A stretch of DNA of 64,000 nt from Deltaproteobacteria bacterium (GTDB lineage Bacteria > Desulfobacterota > Syntrophia > Syntrophales > UBA5619). The notes beneath the pieces are model-generated. The model had not been told where the DNA came from. It made no database searches and worked only from the letters and a program-made list of their open reading frames with translations. This document shows, piece after piece, positions 38,966 through 47,518 of the stretch (position 1 is the first letter of the stretch; every line of letters begins with the position of its first letter). Where the stretch lies: NCBI GenBank assembly GCA_021372695.1, contig JAJFTY010000239.1:62001-126000 (forward strand), in the 5' to 3' direction. Both the position numbers and the translations under genes were made by a program.

Positions 38966-40720
38966 CTATGCCTTGTGGGGCACGTCCTCGCCGCGTTTCG
39001 TGTAATGCGTGTGCAGCAGCTCATGGGACTTGTGTCCCAGAGGCTCCTTCAGGAAGGTCTCATAGATCTTCGTGATGGACGGGTTCTCATGGGACTGCCG
39101 CTTGGCCTGGACTTGGCCGTCATCCTTGTAGAGCGCGCCGGCCCGGAGCTTGCGGATTTCGTTGTTGGTCGGGATCGGCTCGCCGCCGCCGGCAACGCAT
39201 CCCCCGGGGCAGCACATGATCTCGATGAAGGCATAATCCGCCTTGCCCTCCCGGATCTTGTCCATCACCTTGCGGGCGTTTCCCAGGCCGTGGGCCACCG
39301 CCACCTTCACGTCTCCCAGGGCGCCGACCTTGACGGTCGCCTCCTTGACCCCTTCCAGGCCTCGGACCGGGGTGATGTCGAGGCTGGGCAGGTTCTCGCC
39401 GGTCACCACGGCATAAACGGTCCTGAGGGCAGCCTCCATGACCCCGCCCGTCGCCCCGAAGATGGTCGCGGCGCCGGAGTACTCACCCATCGGGGCGTCG
39501 TACTCCCCCTCCGGGAGGTTCAAAAAGTCGATTCCCGCCTCCTTGATCATCCGGGCCAGTTCGCGGGTGGTGAGCACGCAATCCACATCCCGGTAGCCGC
39601 TCGCGTTCATCTCCGGCCGAGCAGACTCGAACTTCTTGGCCGTGCAGGGCATGATGGATACGGAGACGATGCTCTTCGGGTCGATGCCGGCGGTCTGGGC
39701 GTAGTAGGTCTTGGCCAGGGCGCCGAACATCTGCTGGGGGGACTTGCAGGTGGAGAGGTGGTCCAGCAGGTCGGGATAGAAGTGCTCGCAAAACTTGATC
39801 CAGCCCGGACTGCACGAGGTGATCATCGGGAGTTTCCCTCCCTCCTTGACCCTCTTGAGCAGTTCATTCCCCTCTTCGATGATCGTGAGGTCGGCGGTGA
39901 AATTGGTGTCGAAGACCTTCGCGAAGCCGAGCTGGCGGAGGGCGGCGATCATCTTGCCGGTGACCAGCGTTCCCGGGGGGAGGCCGAACTCCTCGCCGAG
40001 GGCGGCCCGGATCGCTGGCGCCTCCTGGACGATGACGTGCTTTCCGGGGTCCTGGAGGGCTTGCCATACCTCGTCGACCTGGTCCTTCTCATAGAGCGCG
40101 CCCACGGGGCAGACCATGATGCACTGGCCGCAGGCGATGCAGTTCGATTCGACCAGGGGCAGGTCGAATGCGGGGACCACCCTCACCTTGCTGCCGCGGT
40201 GGGATGGGGTCAGGACGCTCACCGTCTGGACCTGCTCGCACACGGTGACGCAGCGATGGCAGTTGATGCACTTGCGGCCGTCGCGAACGATCGACGGGCT
40301 CGAATGGTCGATCAGCTTCTCCCGCGAGTATTCGGGTACGTCGAAACGGACGCGTTTGAGGCCCACCGCTTCGGCCACCTTCTGCAGTTCGCAGCTGCCG
40401 TTGCGGACGCAGTAATTGCATTCCGTGGGATGGTTCGCGAGCAGGAGCTCGACGACCATCTTACGGGCCATCCGGACCCTTTCGCTGTTGGTCCTGACGA
40501 CCATCCCCTCGGAGACGGGGTGGACGCAGGAGGCGATCAGGCTGCGCTGCCCCTTCACCTCGGTCATGCAGACCCGGCACGCGCCGGGTGTGTGGTTGAG
40601 CTCCGCAGAGGCGCAGAGGGTCGGGATTTTGATGCCGATGGTCTTGGCCGCGTCCAGAATCGTGGTGCCGGCCTCGACGGAAACGGGCTTATCGTCAATG
40701 GTCAATGACACGAGAGCCAT
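38966..40720 (-). CDS. hydA: [FeFe]-hydrogenase catalytic subunit (HydA/HndD)
   Basis: A 584-residue M3-type [FeFe]-hydrogenase. N-terminal [2Fe-2S] domain (CASAELNHTPGACRVC), His-Cys [4Fe-4S] (HPTECNYCVRNGSCELQ), two ferredoxin clusters (CINCHRCVTVC, CIACGQCIMVCPVGA), then the H-domain with all three H-cluster motifs: TSCSPGWIKF, MPCTAKKFE and EIMCCPGGCVAGGGEP. It makes or consumes H2, exchanging electrons with HydB. Strong ribosome site (GGAGG). The 120-base gap from hydB holds a perfect inverted repeat. Confidence 0.97.
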   Translation of the reverse strand: MALVSLTIDDKPVSVEAGTTILDAAKTIGIKIPTLCASAELNHTPGACRVCMTEVKGQRSLIASCVHPVSEGMVVRTNSERVRMARKMVVELLLANHPTECNYCVRNGSCELQKVAEAVGLKRVRFDVPEYSREKLIDHSSPSIVRDGRKCINCHRCVTVCEQVQTVSVLTPSHRGSKVRVVPAFDLPLVESNCIACGQCIMVCPVGALYEKDQVDEVWQALQDPGKHVIVQEAPAIRAALGEEFGLPPGTLVTGKMIAALRQLGFAKVFDTNFTADLTIIEEGNELLKRVKEGGKLPMITSCSPGWIKFCEHFYPDLLDHLSTCKSPQQMFGALAKTYYAQTAGIDPKSIVSVSIMPCTAKKFESARPEMNASGYRDVDCVLTTRELARMIKEAGIDFLNLPEGEYDAPMGEYSGAATIFGATGGVMEAALRTVYAVVTGENLPSLDITPVRGLEGVKEATVKVGALGDVKVAVAHGLGNARKVMDKIREGKADYAFIEIMCCPGGCVAGGGEPIPTNNEIRKLRAGALYKDDGQVQAKRQSHENPSITKIYETFLKEPLGHKSHELLHTHYTKRGEDVPHKA

Positions 40721-40750
40721 GTTTATCCTCCAATTACTCCTATATTGTTA

Positions 40751-40783
40751 GGGCAGAGGTATGGCACAACCATACCTCTGCCC
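40751..40783. repeat. Perfect 14-base inverted repeat between hydB and hydA
   Basis: GGGCAGAGGTATGG-CACAA-CCATACCTCTGCCC. On the coding (minus) strand it gives a 14-pair hairpin with a five-base loop 31 bases before the hydA start and no following T-run, so it is not a classical terminator. It may be a processing, stability or regulatory element. Confidence 0.8.
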
Positions 40784-40841
40784 GTTTGAGTCATGACGGC
40801 AGGTCCGAACATCCCTGCTCTCAGCGATCCCCGGCCGGGGA

Positions 40842-43800
40842 TTACACTTCCGCGTCGCAGCGCAGGCAGCGAGCCGACTCCTTGAGCGCCTCCTCGACGG
40901 TGAAGCCCAGCTCCACCTCAATGAAGCTCTTCTTCCGCTCGGCGCCGTGAAGCTCCGGCATCTTGGTCTGCGGCGCCTCGGGGTTCTCCTCATCCAGGAT
41001 GAAGGGAATGACGATCTTCTCTTCCGCCGGCTTCTCGTATGCCGGTTCGCCGTTCTTCACGCGGATGGCGGCGTCGATGTCGTCGGCCGCCTGATGTCCG
41101 GCGCCAATGGCCCCGATAACCGTATCGGGACCCGTCAGCGCATCACCGCCCGCGTAGAATTTCGGATTCGTCGTCTGGGAGGCGCTTCCCTTGGCCAGAT
41201 CGAAGGTATCCCATTTGTTGACCGATATGCCGCTCTCCTTGGGCACGAACGACATGTCGGGAACCTGGCCGATGGCGGCGATGATGGCATCCACGCCAAG
41301 CGTAAAGTCCGAGCCCTCGATGGGAACGGGCCGCTTGCGGCCGCTCCGGTCGAAATCGCCCAGCTTCATGCGTTGGCAGGCGATGCCGCTGACCTTGCCG
41401 CCCTTCTCCACGATTTTGACCGGCGCCACGAGGAACTCGATCTTGATACCCTCCTCTTCGGCCGCAACGATCTCCTCGACGGCCGCGGGCATGTCCTTGC
41501 GTTCGCGGCGGTAGAGGATGGTGACGTCCGCCCCGAGGCGGGCCGCGCAGCGGGCCGCATCGATCGCGGAGTTGCCGCCGCCGATGACCGCCACCTTCGA
41601 GCCGAGGCTCTTCTTGCCCTTTGTCCACGCCTCTTCATTTGCGTTGAAATCCCGGAGGAATTCGACGCCGCCGTAGACGCCCTTGAGCTCCTCGCCCGGG
41701 ACGGCCATCTTCTGGCTCTTGTGGGCGCCTGGGGCCAGATACACGTAGTCAAACTCCTTCTCCAGCGTCGTGAAGGCGATGTCCTTGCCGACGCGGGTCT
41801 TGCATTTGATCTCCACGCCAAGGGCGCGGACATCGTCGATCTCCCTGGCAAGGATGTCACGCGGCAGACGGTAGGAGGGAATCGCCCAGCGGAGCATTCC
41901 GCCCGGCTCGGAGAGTTCCTCGAACACCGTCACCTTGTAGCCGCGCAGCGCCAGGTCCCTGGCTGCCGTCAAACCGGCCGGGCCGGCGCCGACCACGGCG
42001 ATCTTCTCATTGCGGCTGACCGCGGGCGCTTCGACCTTGGGCCGCGGGGCGTTGTCGGAGATGAACCGCTTCAGGAACTTGATCGCGATCGGCTCGTCCA
42101 TTTTCCCGCGCCGGCACTTCGACTGGCACTTGTGGTCGCAGACGCGCCCGCAGACCGACGGGAAGGGGTTCGTCCGGAGCATCACCTTGTAGGCGTCCTC
42201 GAACCGGTTCTCCCGGATCAGGGCGATGTAGGACGGAATGTCCATCCCGACCGGGCAGGTGTGCTGGCAGGGCGACTTGAACAGGGCCGTACAGACGGCC
42301 GCCGAGCAGCGGTGGTTGTAGATGTGGTCCTCATACTCCTTGCGGAAGTACCGGAGCGTGCTCAGGACCGGATTCGGGGCCGTCTGGCCAAGGCCGCAGA
42401 GGGAGGCGTCCTTGATGATGGCCGCCATCTCCTCCAGGGTCTCGATGTCGCCCTTCTTCCCCTTGCCCTGGGTGATGTTGGTCAGGATCTCCAGCATCCT
42501 CTTGGTCCCTTCGCGGCAGGGGGTGCACTTCCCGCAGGACTCGTCCTGGCAGAAGTCCATGAAGAAGCGCGCCATATCGACCGCACAGGAGTCTTCGTTC
42601 ATGACGATCATTCCGCCCGATCCCATGATCGCGCCCAACTCCGCCACCTTCTCGTAATCGATCGGGGCGTTCAGGTGCTGCACGGGGATCATCCCGCCCG
42701 AGGGCCCGCCGAGCTGCGCGGCCTTGAACCTTTTTCCCTTGGGGATACCGCCGCCGATGTCGAAGACGATGGTGCCCAGCGGCGTTCCCATCGGGACCTC
42801 GACGAGGCCGACGTTGTTGACGTCGCCGGTGAGGGCGAAGACCTTGGTCCCCTTGCTTTTCTCCGTGCCGACGCTGGCATACCACGCGCCGCCGCGGAGC
42901 ATGATCTGGCCGATGTTTGCCAGGGTCTCAACGTTATTCAGGATGCTCGGCTTCTGCCAGAGGCCCGCCACGGCGGGGAAGGGGGGGCGGGGCCTCGGCA
43001 TGCCGCGTTTCCCCTCGATCGAGGTCATCAGCGCCGTTTCCTCGCCGCAGACGAAGGCGCCGGCGCCCTGGTAGATCTCGAGATCAAAGTCGAAGCCGGT
43101 CCCCAGGATGTCCTTTCCCAGAAGGCCGTACTCTTTGGCCTGGCTGATGGCGATGTTCAGGCGATGGATGGCGAGCGGGTATTCGGCCCGGCAGTAGATG
43201 TAGCCCTGGTGAGCGCCGATCGCCTTGGCGGCGATGGTCATTCCCTCCAGGACCGCATGTGGATCGGCTTCCAGGACGCTGCGGTCCATGAAGGCACCCG
43301 GATCTCCTTCGTCGGCGTTGCAGAGGACATACTTCACCTCACCCGGCGAACCGGCGGCGAACTTCCATTTCATGCCCGTGGGGAAACCGGCGCCTCCCCG
43401 GCCCCGCAGGCCCGAATCGAGGACCTCCTTGACGATCTGGTCCGGCGTCATCTCGGTCAGGGCCTTGGCCATACCGGCATAGCCGTCCCGGGCGATGTAT
43501 TCGTCGATCTTCTCCGGATCGATCAGGCCGCGGTTTCTGAGCACGCGCACATTCTGAAGGGCGAAGAAGGGAATATCCTGCATCGTGGGGATGATCCCGG
43601 CTGTAATGGGCTCCCGGTAGAGCAGTCTTTCAAGAAGGCGCCCCTTGACGAGGTGCTCTTCGACCAGCTCGGGGACATCCTCCGGTTTGATCTGCATGTA
43701 GATGACGCCCTCGGGATAGACGACCATGATGGGTCCCATGGCGCAGAAACCGTTGCAGCCGGTCTCTACGAGCTTGATTTCATCGGAGAGGCCCCGTTTG

Positions 43801-43898
43801 TCCAGTTCGGCGACCAGCTCCTTCTTGACCGCGATGCTTCCCGATGCGTGACAGCCTGTTCCTCCGCAGAGCAACAGATGCGAACGAAATACTTTCAT
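40842..43898 (-). CDS. hydB: Hydrogenase HydB/HndC (NuoF-like) fused to a GltD-like diaphorase
   Basis: A 1018-residue fusion. Residues 1-540: thioredoxin-like [2Fe-2S] domain (CGGTGCHASGS, ETGCNGFCAMGP), FMN/NADH domain (RGRGGAGFPTGMKW, CNADEGDPGAFMDR, AGAFVCGEETAL) and the ESCGKCTPCREG cluster. Residues about 540-1018: a GltD/NfnB-like part with its own cysteine-cluster domain (CQHTCPVGMDIP, CGRVCDHKCQSKCRRG), an FAD Rossmann motif VVGAGPAGLTAARDLALRG, and a second dinucleotide motif VIGGGNSAIDAARCAARLG followed by YRRER, an arrangement typical of NADPH binding. Classical HydB/HndC ends after the first part plus ferredoxin clusters. ATG 43898 follows AAGGAGG by about ten bases. Confidence 0.94.
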   Translation of the reverse strand: MKVFRSHLLLCGGTGCHASGSIAVKKELVAELDKRGLSDEIKLVETGCNGFCAMGPIMVVYPEGVIYMQIKPEDVPELVEEHLVKGRLLERLLYREPITAGIIPTMQDIPFFALQNVRVLRNRGLIDPEKIDEYIARDGYAGMAKALTEMTPDQIVKEVLDSGLRGRGGAGFPTGMKWKFAAGSPGEVKYVLCNADEGDPGAFMDRSVLEADPHAVLEGMTIAAKAIGAHQGYIYCRAEYPLAIHRLNIAISQAKEYGLLGKDILGTGFDFDLEIYQGAGAFVCGEETALMTSIEGKRGMPRPRPPFPAVAGLWQKPSILNNVETLANIGQIMLRGGAWYASVGTEKSKGTKVFALTGDVNNVGLVEVPMGTPLGTIVFDIGGGIPKGKRFKAAQLGGPSGGMIPVQHLNAPIDYEKVAELGAIMGSGGMIVMNEDSCAVDMARFFMDFCQDESCGKCTPCREGTKRMLEILTNITQGKGKKGDIETLEEMAAIIKDASLCGLGQTAPNPVLSTLRYFRKEYEDHIYNHRCSAAVCTALFKSPCQHTCPVGMDIPSYIALIRENRFEDAYKVMLRTNPFPSVCGRVCDHKCQSKCRRGKMDEPIAIKFLKRFISDNAPRPKVEAPAVSRNEKIAVVGAGPAGLTAARDLALRGYKVTVFEELSEPGGMLRWAIPSYRLPRDILAREIDDVRALGVEIKCKTRVGKDIAFTTLEKEFDYVYLAPGAHKSQKMAVPGEELKGVYGGVEFLRDFNANEEAWTKGKKSLGSKVAVIGGGNSAIDAARCAARLGADVTILYRRERKDMPAAVEEIVAAEEEGIKIEFLVAPVKIVEKGGKVSGIACQRMKLGDFDRSGRKRPVPIEGSDFTLGVDAIIAAIGQVPDMSFVPKESGISVNKWDTFDLAKGSASQTTNPKFYAGGDALTGPDTVIGAIGAGHQAADDIDAAIRVKNGEPAYEKPAEEKIVIPFILDEENPEAPQTKMPELHGAERKKSFIEVELGFTVEEALKESARCLRCDAEV

Positions 43899-43978
43899 GT
43901 GGGTTTCATCCTCCTTCACAGGTGGTTATCTTTTTCGGCGGGGCTCCCGTTGCCGGAAACTGAGCCGTTCAGGTCTCT

Positions 43979-44362
43979 CTATTTAACGACTTCGGCGCCC
44001 TTGGCCAGGACGAAGGGGGTCTGGATCTCGCCCTCCAGAACATGTCGTTTGAAAATCTGCCTCATCTTGAGCGGGTTGACATATTCATACTTGATCGGTT
44101 CCTGGCCGAGGATTTCGACGGTGACGAGCGGCTCCCGGCTGCAAAGCCCCATACATCCGGAAGTGGTGACGATGACGTCGGTCTTGCCCGACTCCTCGAT
44201 TTCCTTCATCAGGGAATCCATGACCTCCTTGGCTCCGGAGGCGATCCCGCAGGTTCCCATATGGACCGTGACTCTTACCCGATTGAAACCATCGCGCAGG
44301 GCGGTCTCCGAATGAACCCTCTCCTTGATTTTTTTCAGATCTTCGATCTTCAGTTTGGCCAT
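43979..44362 (-). CDS. hndB: HndB-like [2Fe-2S] hydrogenase subunit
   Basis: A 127-residue thioredoxin-fold ferredoxin subunit with four cysteines in the usual pattern (HMGTCGIASG, then TSGCMGLCSREP). Length and position between NuoE-like and NuoF-like subunits match HndB of the NADP-reducing, electron-bifurcating hydrogenase of Desulfovibrio. Only three Cys plus the fourth in MGLC are apparent, as in that family. Thirteen bases downstream of the NuoE-like gene. Confidence 0.88.
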   Translation of the reverse strand: MAKLKIEDLKKIKERVHSETALRDGFNRVRVTVHMGTCGIASGAKEVMDSLMKEIEESGKTDVIVTTSGCMGLCSREPLVTVEILGQEPIKYEYVNPLKMRQIFKRHVLEGEIQTPFVLAKGAEVVK

Positions 44363-44375
44363 AATTTTTACCTCG

Positions 44376-44870
44376 CTAAGTGTATTGGCTGATCACGTCT
44401 TTGAGTTTCGAGGGCTTCATCCTGCCGTGGACATCCTCGTCGACGACCACCACCGGTCCCAGGCCACAGGCGCCCAGACAGCGGACCGTCTCATAGGTGA
44501 AGCGCCTGTCCGGAGTGGTTCCGCCTTCCTCCACGTTGAACTCCTTCCGGACCGCATCCCCGATCGCCTTGCCGCCGCGGACGTAGCAGGCGGTTCCGAG
44601 ACAGACGCGAAGCGTATGGCGGCCTCTGGGGGTCATCGTGAAGAACGAATAGAAGGTGACCACGCCGTAGACACGGCTGAAGGGGAGGTTCAACCCCTTG
44701 GCGACCCTTTTCTGAACGGAAACGGGCAGGTATTCCAGCGCCACCTGAGCCTCCTCCAGAACGGGGATCAGTCCCCCCGGCTTTCCTCTGTGCTTGGCGA
44801 TGATTGCGTCGAGCTTCGCAACCTGTTCTGCACTGAACTCTTTCAACAACTCACTGTTATCCACGTTCAT
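44376..44870 (-). CDS. hydC: NuoE-like hydrogenase subunit (HydC/HndA)
   Basis: A 164-residue [2Fe-2S] subunit of the NuoE/24-kDa family. N-terminal helical bundle, then the cluster ligands in CLGTACYVRGG and later VRCLGACGLGPVVVVDEDVHG. Together with HydB and HydA it forms the NAD-linked hydrogenase that can confurcate electrons from NADH and ferredoxin to H2, as known for HydABC. Immediately after the HATPase gene (five bases). Confidence 0.94.
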   Translation of the reverse strand: MNVDNSELLKEFSAEQVAKLDAIIAKHRGKPGGLIPVLEEAQVALEYLPVSVQKRVAKGLNLPFSRVYGVVTFYSFFTMTPRGRHTLRVCLGTACYVRGGKAIGDAVRKEFNVEEGGTTPDRRFTYETVRCLGACGLGPVVVVDEDVHGRMKPSKLKDVISQYT

Positions 44871-44875
44871 GTATG

Positions 44876-45451
44876 CTATCCTCCTTCGAAATGATGAGAG
44901 CTTCTTGCCTCTGTTCCGATTTCATTCAGTCCTTCCACAAGATGCTGGCGGACAAATTTCAGTACTTCAACATGATTGATCGGTATGTCACCGATCTCGC
45001 TCCGGATCTCCCGCGTGTCGAGCGTGAAGAGGCTGCCGTCGCAATCGTGCCGGTAAACGAAATCCACGCCCGCGTTGCCGGCGATCAGGGCCAGGATCGA
45101 GCCCGTCACATCGCCCAGCGGCTGGCGGTCGATGTGGCTGAGCCGGAATTCCACTGCGACCCGTGTTCCCACCCCCTCGCGCGATTCGATCGCAAAAAGA
45201 CCGCCGGCCCTCTCCGCCGCTTCGGCAAGCATCGGCAGCCCCAGGCCGACCCGACGGACCTTCTTGGAGGTGTAAAAGGGGTCCATCGCTCTTTTCACGG
45301 TTGCCTCATCCATACCCGAGCCATCGTCCCGGATTTCGATCGAGAGGCGGTCATTCTTCCGGCTTTCGTTGATGTCGATGAACACCGTCTTCGCCCCGGC
45401 CCTGACCGAGTTCTCGGCAATATCCAGAATGTGCAGCGCCAGCTCCAGCAT
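44876..45451 (-). CDS. HATPase-domain protein, histidine-kinase-like, no phosphoacceptor domain
   Basis: A 191-residue protein starting at ATG 45451, which overlaps the PHP gene stop (ATGA). It has the GHKL ATP-binding boxes: N-box ALHILDIAENSVRAGA, G1 IRDDGSGMD, and G2 VGLGLPMLAEAAERAGG. There is no dimerisation/His domain or membrane segment. Such orphan HATPases accompany [FeFe]-hydrogenase operons of Firmicutes and syntrophs. A sensory or phospho-transfer role with the DRTGG proteins is inferred. Confidence 0.85.
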   Translation of the reverse strand: MLELALHILDIAENSVRAGAKTVFIDINESRKNDRLSIEIRDDGSGMDEATVKRAMDPFYTSKKVRRVGLGLPMLAEAAERAGGLFAIESREGVGTRVAVEFRLSHIDRQPLGDVTGSILALIAGNAGVDFVYRHDCDGSLFTLDTREIRSEIGDIPINHVEVLKFVRQHLVEGLNEIGTEARSSHHFEGG

Positions 45452-46191
45452 CAGAAACCCGCTATGCAGCGGCCTCCCTGTCTGGAAAATGCCAACTTCA
45501 GTTCCCGTACCGACGGCTCCTCCAGGAAGAGTTCCGTAAATCCCTTTCCGATCTCCTCGCACCGATGGGCGTCGGATGATGTCAAAAAAGGGTATCCCGC
45601 AAGTTCGGGGTACTTCTTGCGGGCCCCCGCCAGCCCTGTTCTTCGGGAGATCTCCAGCGCGTCAAAAGGGATCTCCGGATCGATAAAACCGAGTTGACTT
45701 ATCACACTGAAGCTCTCGCGGTCAACATGAGAAGCGACCGCGACCCCGCGGAGGTCGTGGACCCTGCTGACCAGATCCGCCAGAGCCAATTCGGTGGCCC
45801 CGATCAGCAGACGGTCATTGAATCCCTCGACCTCGTCCAACTCGTTCACGATGGCCTGGCAGCCGAAGCGGTTCTCGTCGTTCTTCCCGGGCAGATGGGA
45901 ATAGACCATCTCCTGAAGCCGCCGTAGACTTTCCATGGTGTCAAAGAGCGCAAGCAGATGGACCTCCTCCCGGCTTGTGATCTCCATGCCGGGGAGGACA
46001 GCCACTCCCTGTCCCCGCGCCGCCCGGATCACATAGGGGACATTTTCCGATGCGTTGTGATCGCAAATGGCGATCATGTCCAGCTTCTCGGCCACCGCCC
46101 GTGCGATCACGGCGCTCGGGTACATCTCCAGGCCGGCGCAGGGCGAAAGGCAGGTATGCACGTGGAGATCGCAACGAAAGGCCCTGATCAT
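45451..46191 (-). CDS. PHP-domain phosphoesterase
   Basis: A 246-residue PHP protein with metal ligands in CDLHVHTCLSPC, ICDHNASEN, and the late SSDAHRCEEIG. It resembles the Trp-associated PHP phosphoesterases (5'-nucleotide or phosphoester hydrolysis). Always in the same orientation as the hydrogenase genes and overlapping the HATPase gene, it belongs to the sensor module; its substrate is unknown. Confidence 0.87.
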   Translation of the reverse strand: MIRAFRCDLHVHTCLSPCAGLEMYPSAVIARAVAEKLDMIAICDHNASENVPYVIRAARGQGVAVLPGMEITSREEVHLLALFDTMESLRRLQEMVYSHLPGKNDENRFGCQAIVNELDEVEGFNDRLLIGATELALADLVSRVHDLRGVAVASHVDRESFSVISQLGFIDPEIPFDALEISRRTGLAGARKKYPELAGYPFLTSSDAHRCEEIGKGFTELFLEEPSVRELKLAFSRQGGRCIAGF

Positions 46192-46224
46192 CTTCCGGAG
46201 GATGCCCCTTTCCCGCCGCGATGG

Positions 46225-46569
46225 TTACGCCTTCCGCGGGCCGATCATCTCATAGATCCTGCCTGCCAATTCGAAAGCCGGCAAATCCGCCGTGAAAAGC
46301 GGAATGTTTTCTGCGACGGCCTTCTGCAACGTGTCTTCCGCCGGTTCGGCGCCCCGGACCAGGATGATTCCCGCCAGGTCTTTGAGGCTGGCGACCGCAA
46401 CGATATTCTGATGGATCTGGCGGGTGATCCAGAGATCCCCCTCACGGCCATTGGCCATGACATCGCTCAGGAGATCGCCGACATATCCTCCTTGGACCTC
46501 GATCCCGAGCCTGCTGCCGCCGGACTTCACCTCGAGCTGCAATGCCTGTACGATGGTTTCCAGATTCAT
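46225..46569 (-). CDS. DRTGG-domain protein 1
   Basis: A 114-residue protein consisting of one DRTGG domain: IVQALQLEVKSG, GYVGDLLSDVMANGREGDLW, LAGIILVRGAEPAEDTLQKA and IPLFTADLPAFELAGRIYE. DRTGG domains are probable ligand-binding modules of phosphotransacetylase and CBS proteins. It lies between the RsbT-like and PHP genes; two paralogues follow upstream. Confidence 0.85.
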   Translation of the reverse strand: MNLETIVQALQLEVKSGGSRLGIEVQGGYVGDLLSDVMANGREGDLWITRQIHQNIVAVASLKDLAGIILVRGAEPAEDTLQKAVAENIPLFTADLPAFELAGRIYEMIGPRKA

Positions 46570-46584
46570 GGATCTCTTCTCCTG

Positions 46585-47037
46585 TCAGCGCTCCGGTTCC
46601 TTTTGGAGATGAATGATCATCTTCAGGCGGGTCCCGCTCCCCACATCGGATGAGATGTGGAAGATATCCGAGAAGTTGCGGATGTTGTTCAGTCCCATGC
46701 CCGCGCCGAAGCCCATCTCCCGGATCTTGTCGGTGGCGGTGGACCAGCCCTGCTGCATGGCCAGGCGGATGTCGGAAATCCCCGGCCCCTCGTCCACGGC
46801 CTCGATCACGACGTGTTCCGGCATCACCTGGAGAGAGATGACGCCGTGCCGGGCATAGGAAACGATGTTGATCTCCGATTCATAGGTGATGATGGCCGCC
46901 ATCCGAACCACGTCATTCTCGATGCTCATCTCTTTGAGGATGGACTTGATCCTTCCGGAAACCCGCCCCGCATCGTCAAAATTGCCTCCATCGACGGAGA
47001 ACCTGCTCTCGTAGGGCCATTTTTCACAAGCGGACAC
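46585..47037 (-). CDS. RsbT/RsbW-like anti-sigma-type ATPase
   Basis: About 150 residues of a GHKL kinase of the RsbT/RsbW type: AAIITYESEINIVSYA (N-box), VDEGPGISDIRLAMQQGWST (G1) and GFGAGMGLNNIRNFSD (G2). The GTG at 47037 is my choice; it overlaps the upstream DRTGG gene by 14 bases, while a start at 47154 would overlap by over 100. A partner-switching kinase without a visible anti-anti-sigma partner; a signalling role within the hydrogenase module is inferred. Confidence 0.82.
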   Translation of the reverse strand: MSACEKWPYESRFSVDGGNFDDAGRVSGRIKSILKEMSIENDVVRMAAIITYESEINIVSYARHGVISLQVMPEHVVIEAVDEGPGISDIRLAMQQGWSTATDKIREMGFGAGMGLNNIRNFSDIFHISSDVGSGTRLKMIIHLQKEPER

Positions 47038-47398
47038 GTCGCCCACCCATCTTCTGCGCCGAACCGACGATCCCCTTTTCATACAGACGGCCCGCCGATT
47101 CAAACAGAATAAACTTGGTCGCGAGAACCGGAATATTCTTATCCATTGCGGCACGGAGGGTTTCCGGGGGCGGTTTCTTTCCTCGAACCAGGATGATGGC
47201 GGCGATGTCGAGCACGTCGGCCGTACGGATGACCTGGGGATTGGTCAAGCCCGTCAGCAGAAGGCACCCTGAATCTGCGAAGGCGAGCACGTCGCTCATG
47301 AGGTCGGCGGCAAAGGCGGTACGGACCTCCATGTCGAGTTTTTCCGCCCCGACCAGCACTTCGGCATCCAGGATTTTCTGTACATCACGCAGACGCAA
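47024..47398 (-). CDS. DRTGG-domain protein 2
   Basis: A 124-residue DRTGG-domain protein (VQKILDAEVLVGAEKLDME, FAADLMSDVLAF, LLTGLTNPQVIRTADVLDIA, FESAGRLYEKGI), clearly paralogous to the one at 47519 (over half of the positions match by eye). It may start at TTG 47398. It is followed by the RsbT-like gene with overlap. Confidence 0.85.
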   Translation of the reverse strand: MRLRDVQKILDAEVLVGAEKLDMEVRTAFAADLMSDVLAFADSGCLLLTGLTNPQVIRTADVLDIAAIILVRGKKPPPETLRAAMDKNIPVLATKFILFESAGRLYEKGIVGSAQKMGGRRVRL

Positions 47399-47518
47399 GA
47401 TCCACTTCCTTCACAGGTCACCGGCCCTCCCTCCGCGCATGAGTGGCGAAAGCGGGCAGATTTTCAATATCGTGACGGCAATCCGAGCAGGGGTACCAAT
47501 CGATCACCTCTTTGTATG

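Noticed and set aside
40947..44315. Plus-strand 1122-codon open frame
   Set aside because: Antisense to hydB and its neighbour with no recognisable domain; the minus strand encodes clear hydrogenase subunits.
47418..47507. Short minus-strand frame encoding a 29-residue CxxCxH peptide
   Set aside because: It lacks a proper ribosome site, begins inside the preceding stop region, and is too short to support without conservation data.
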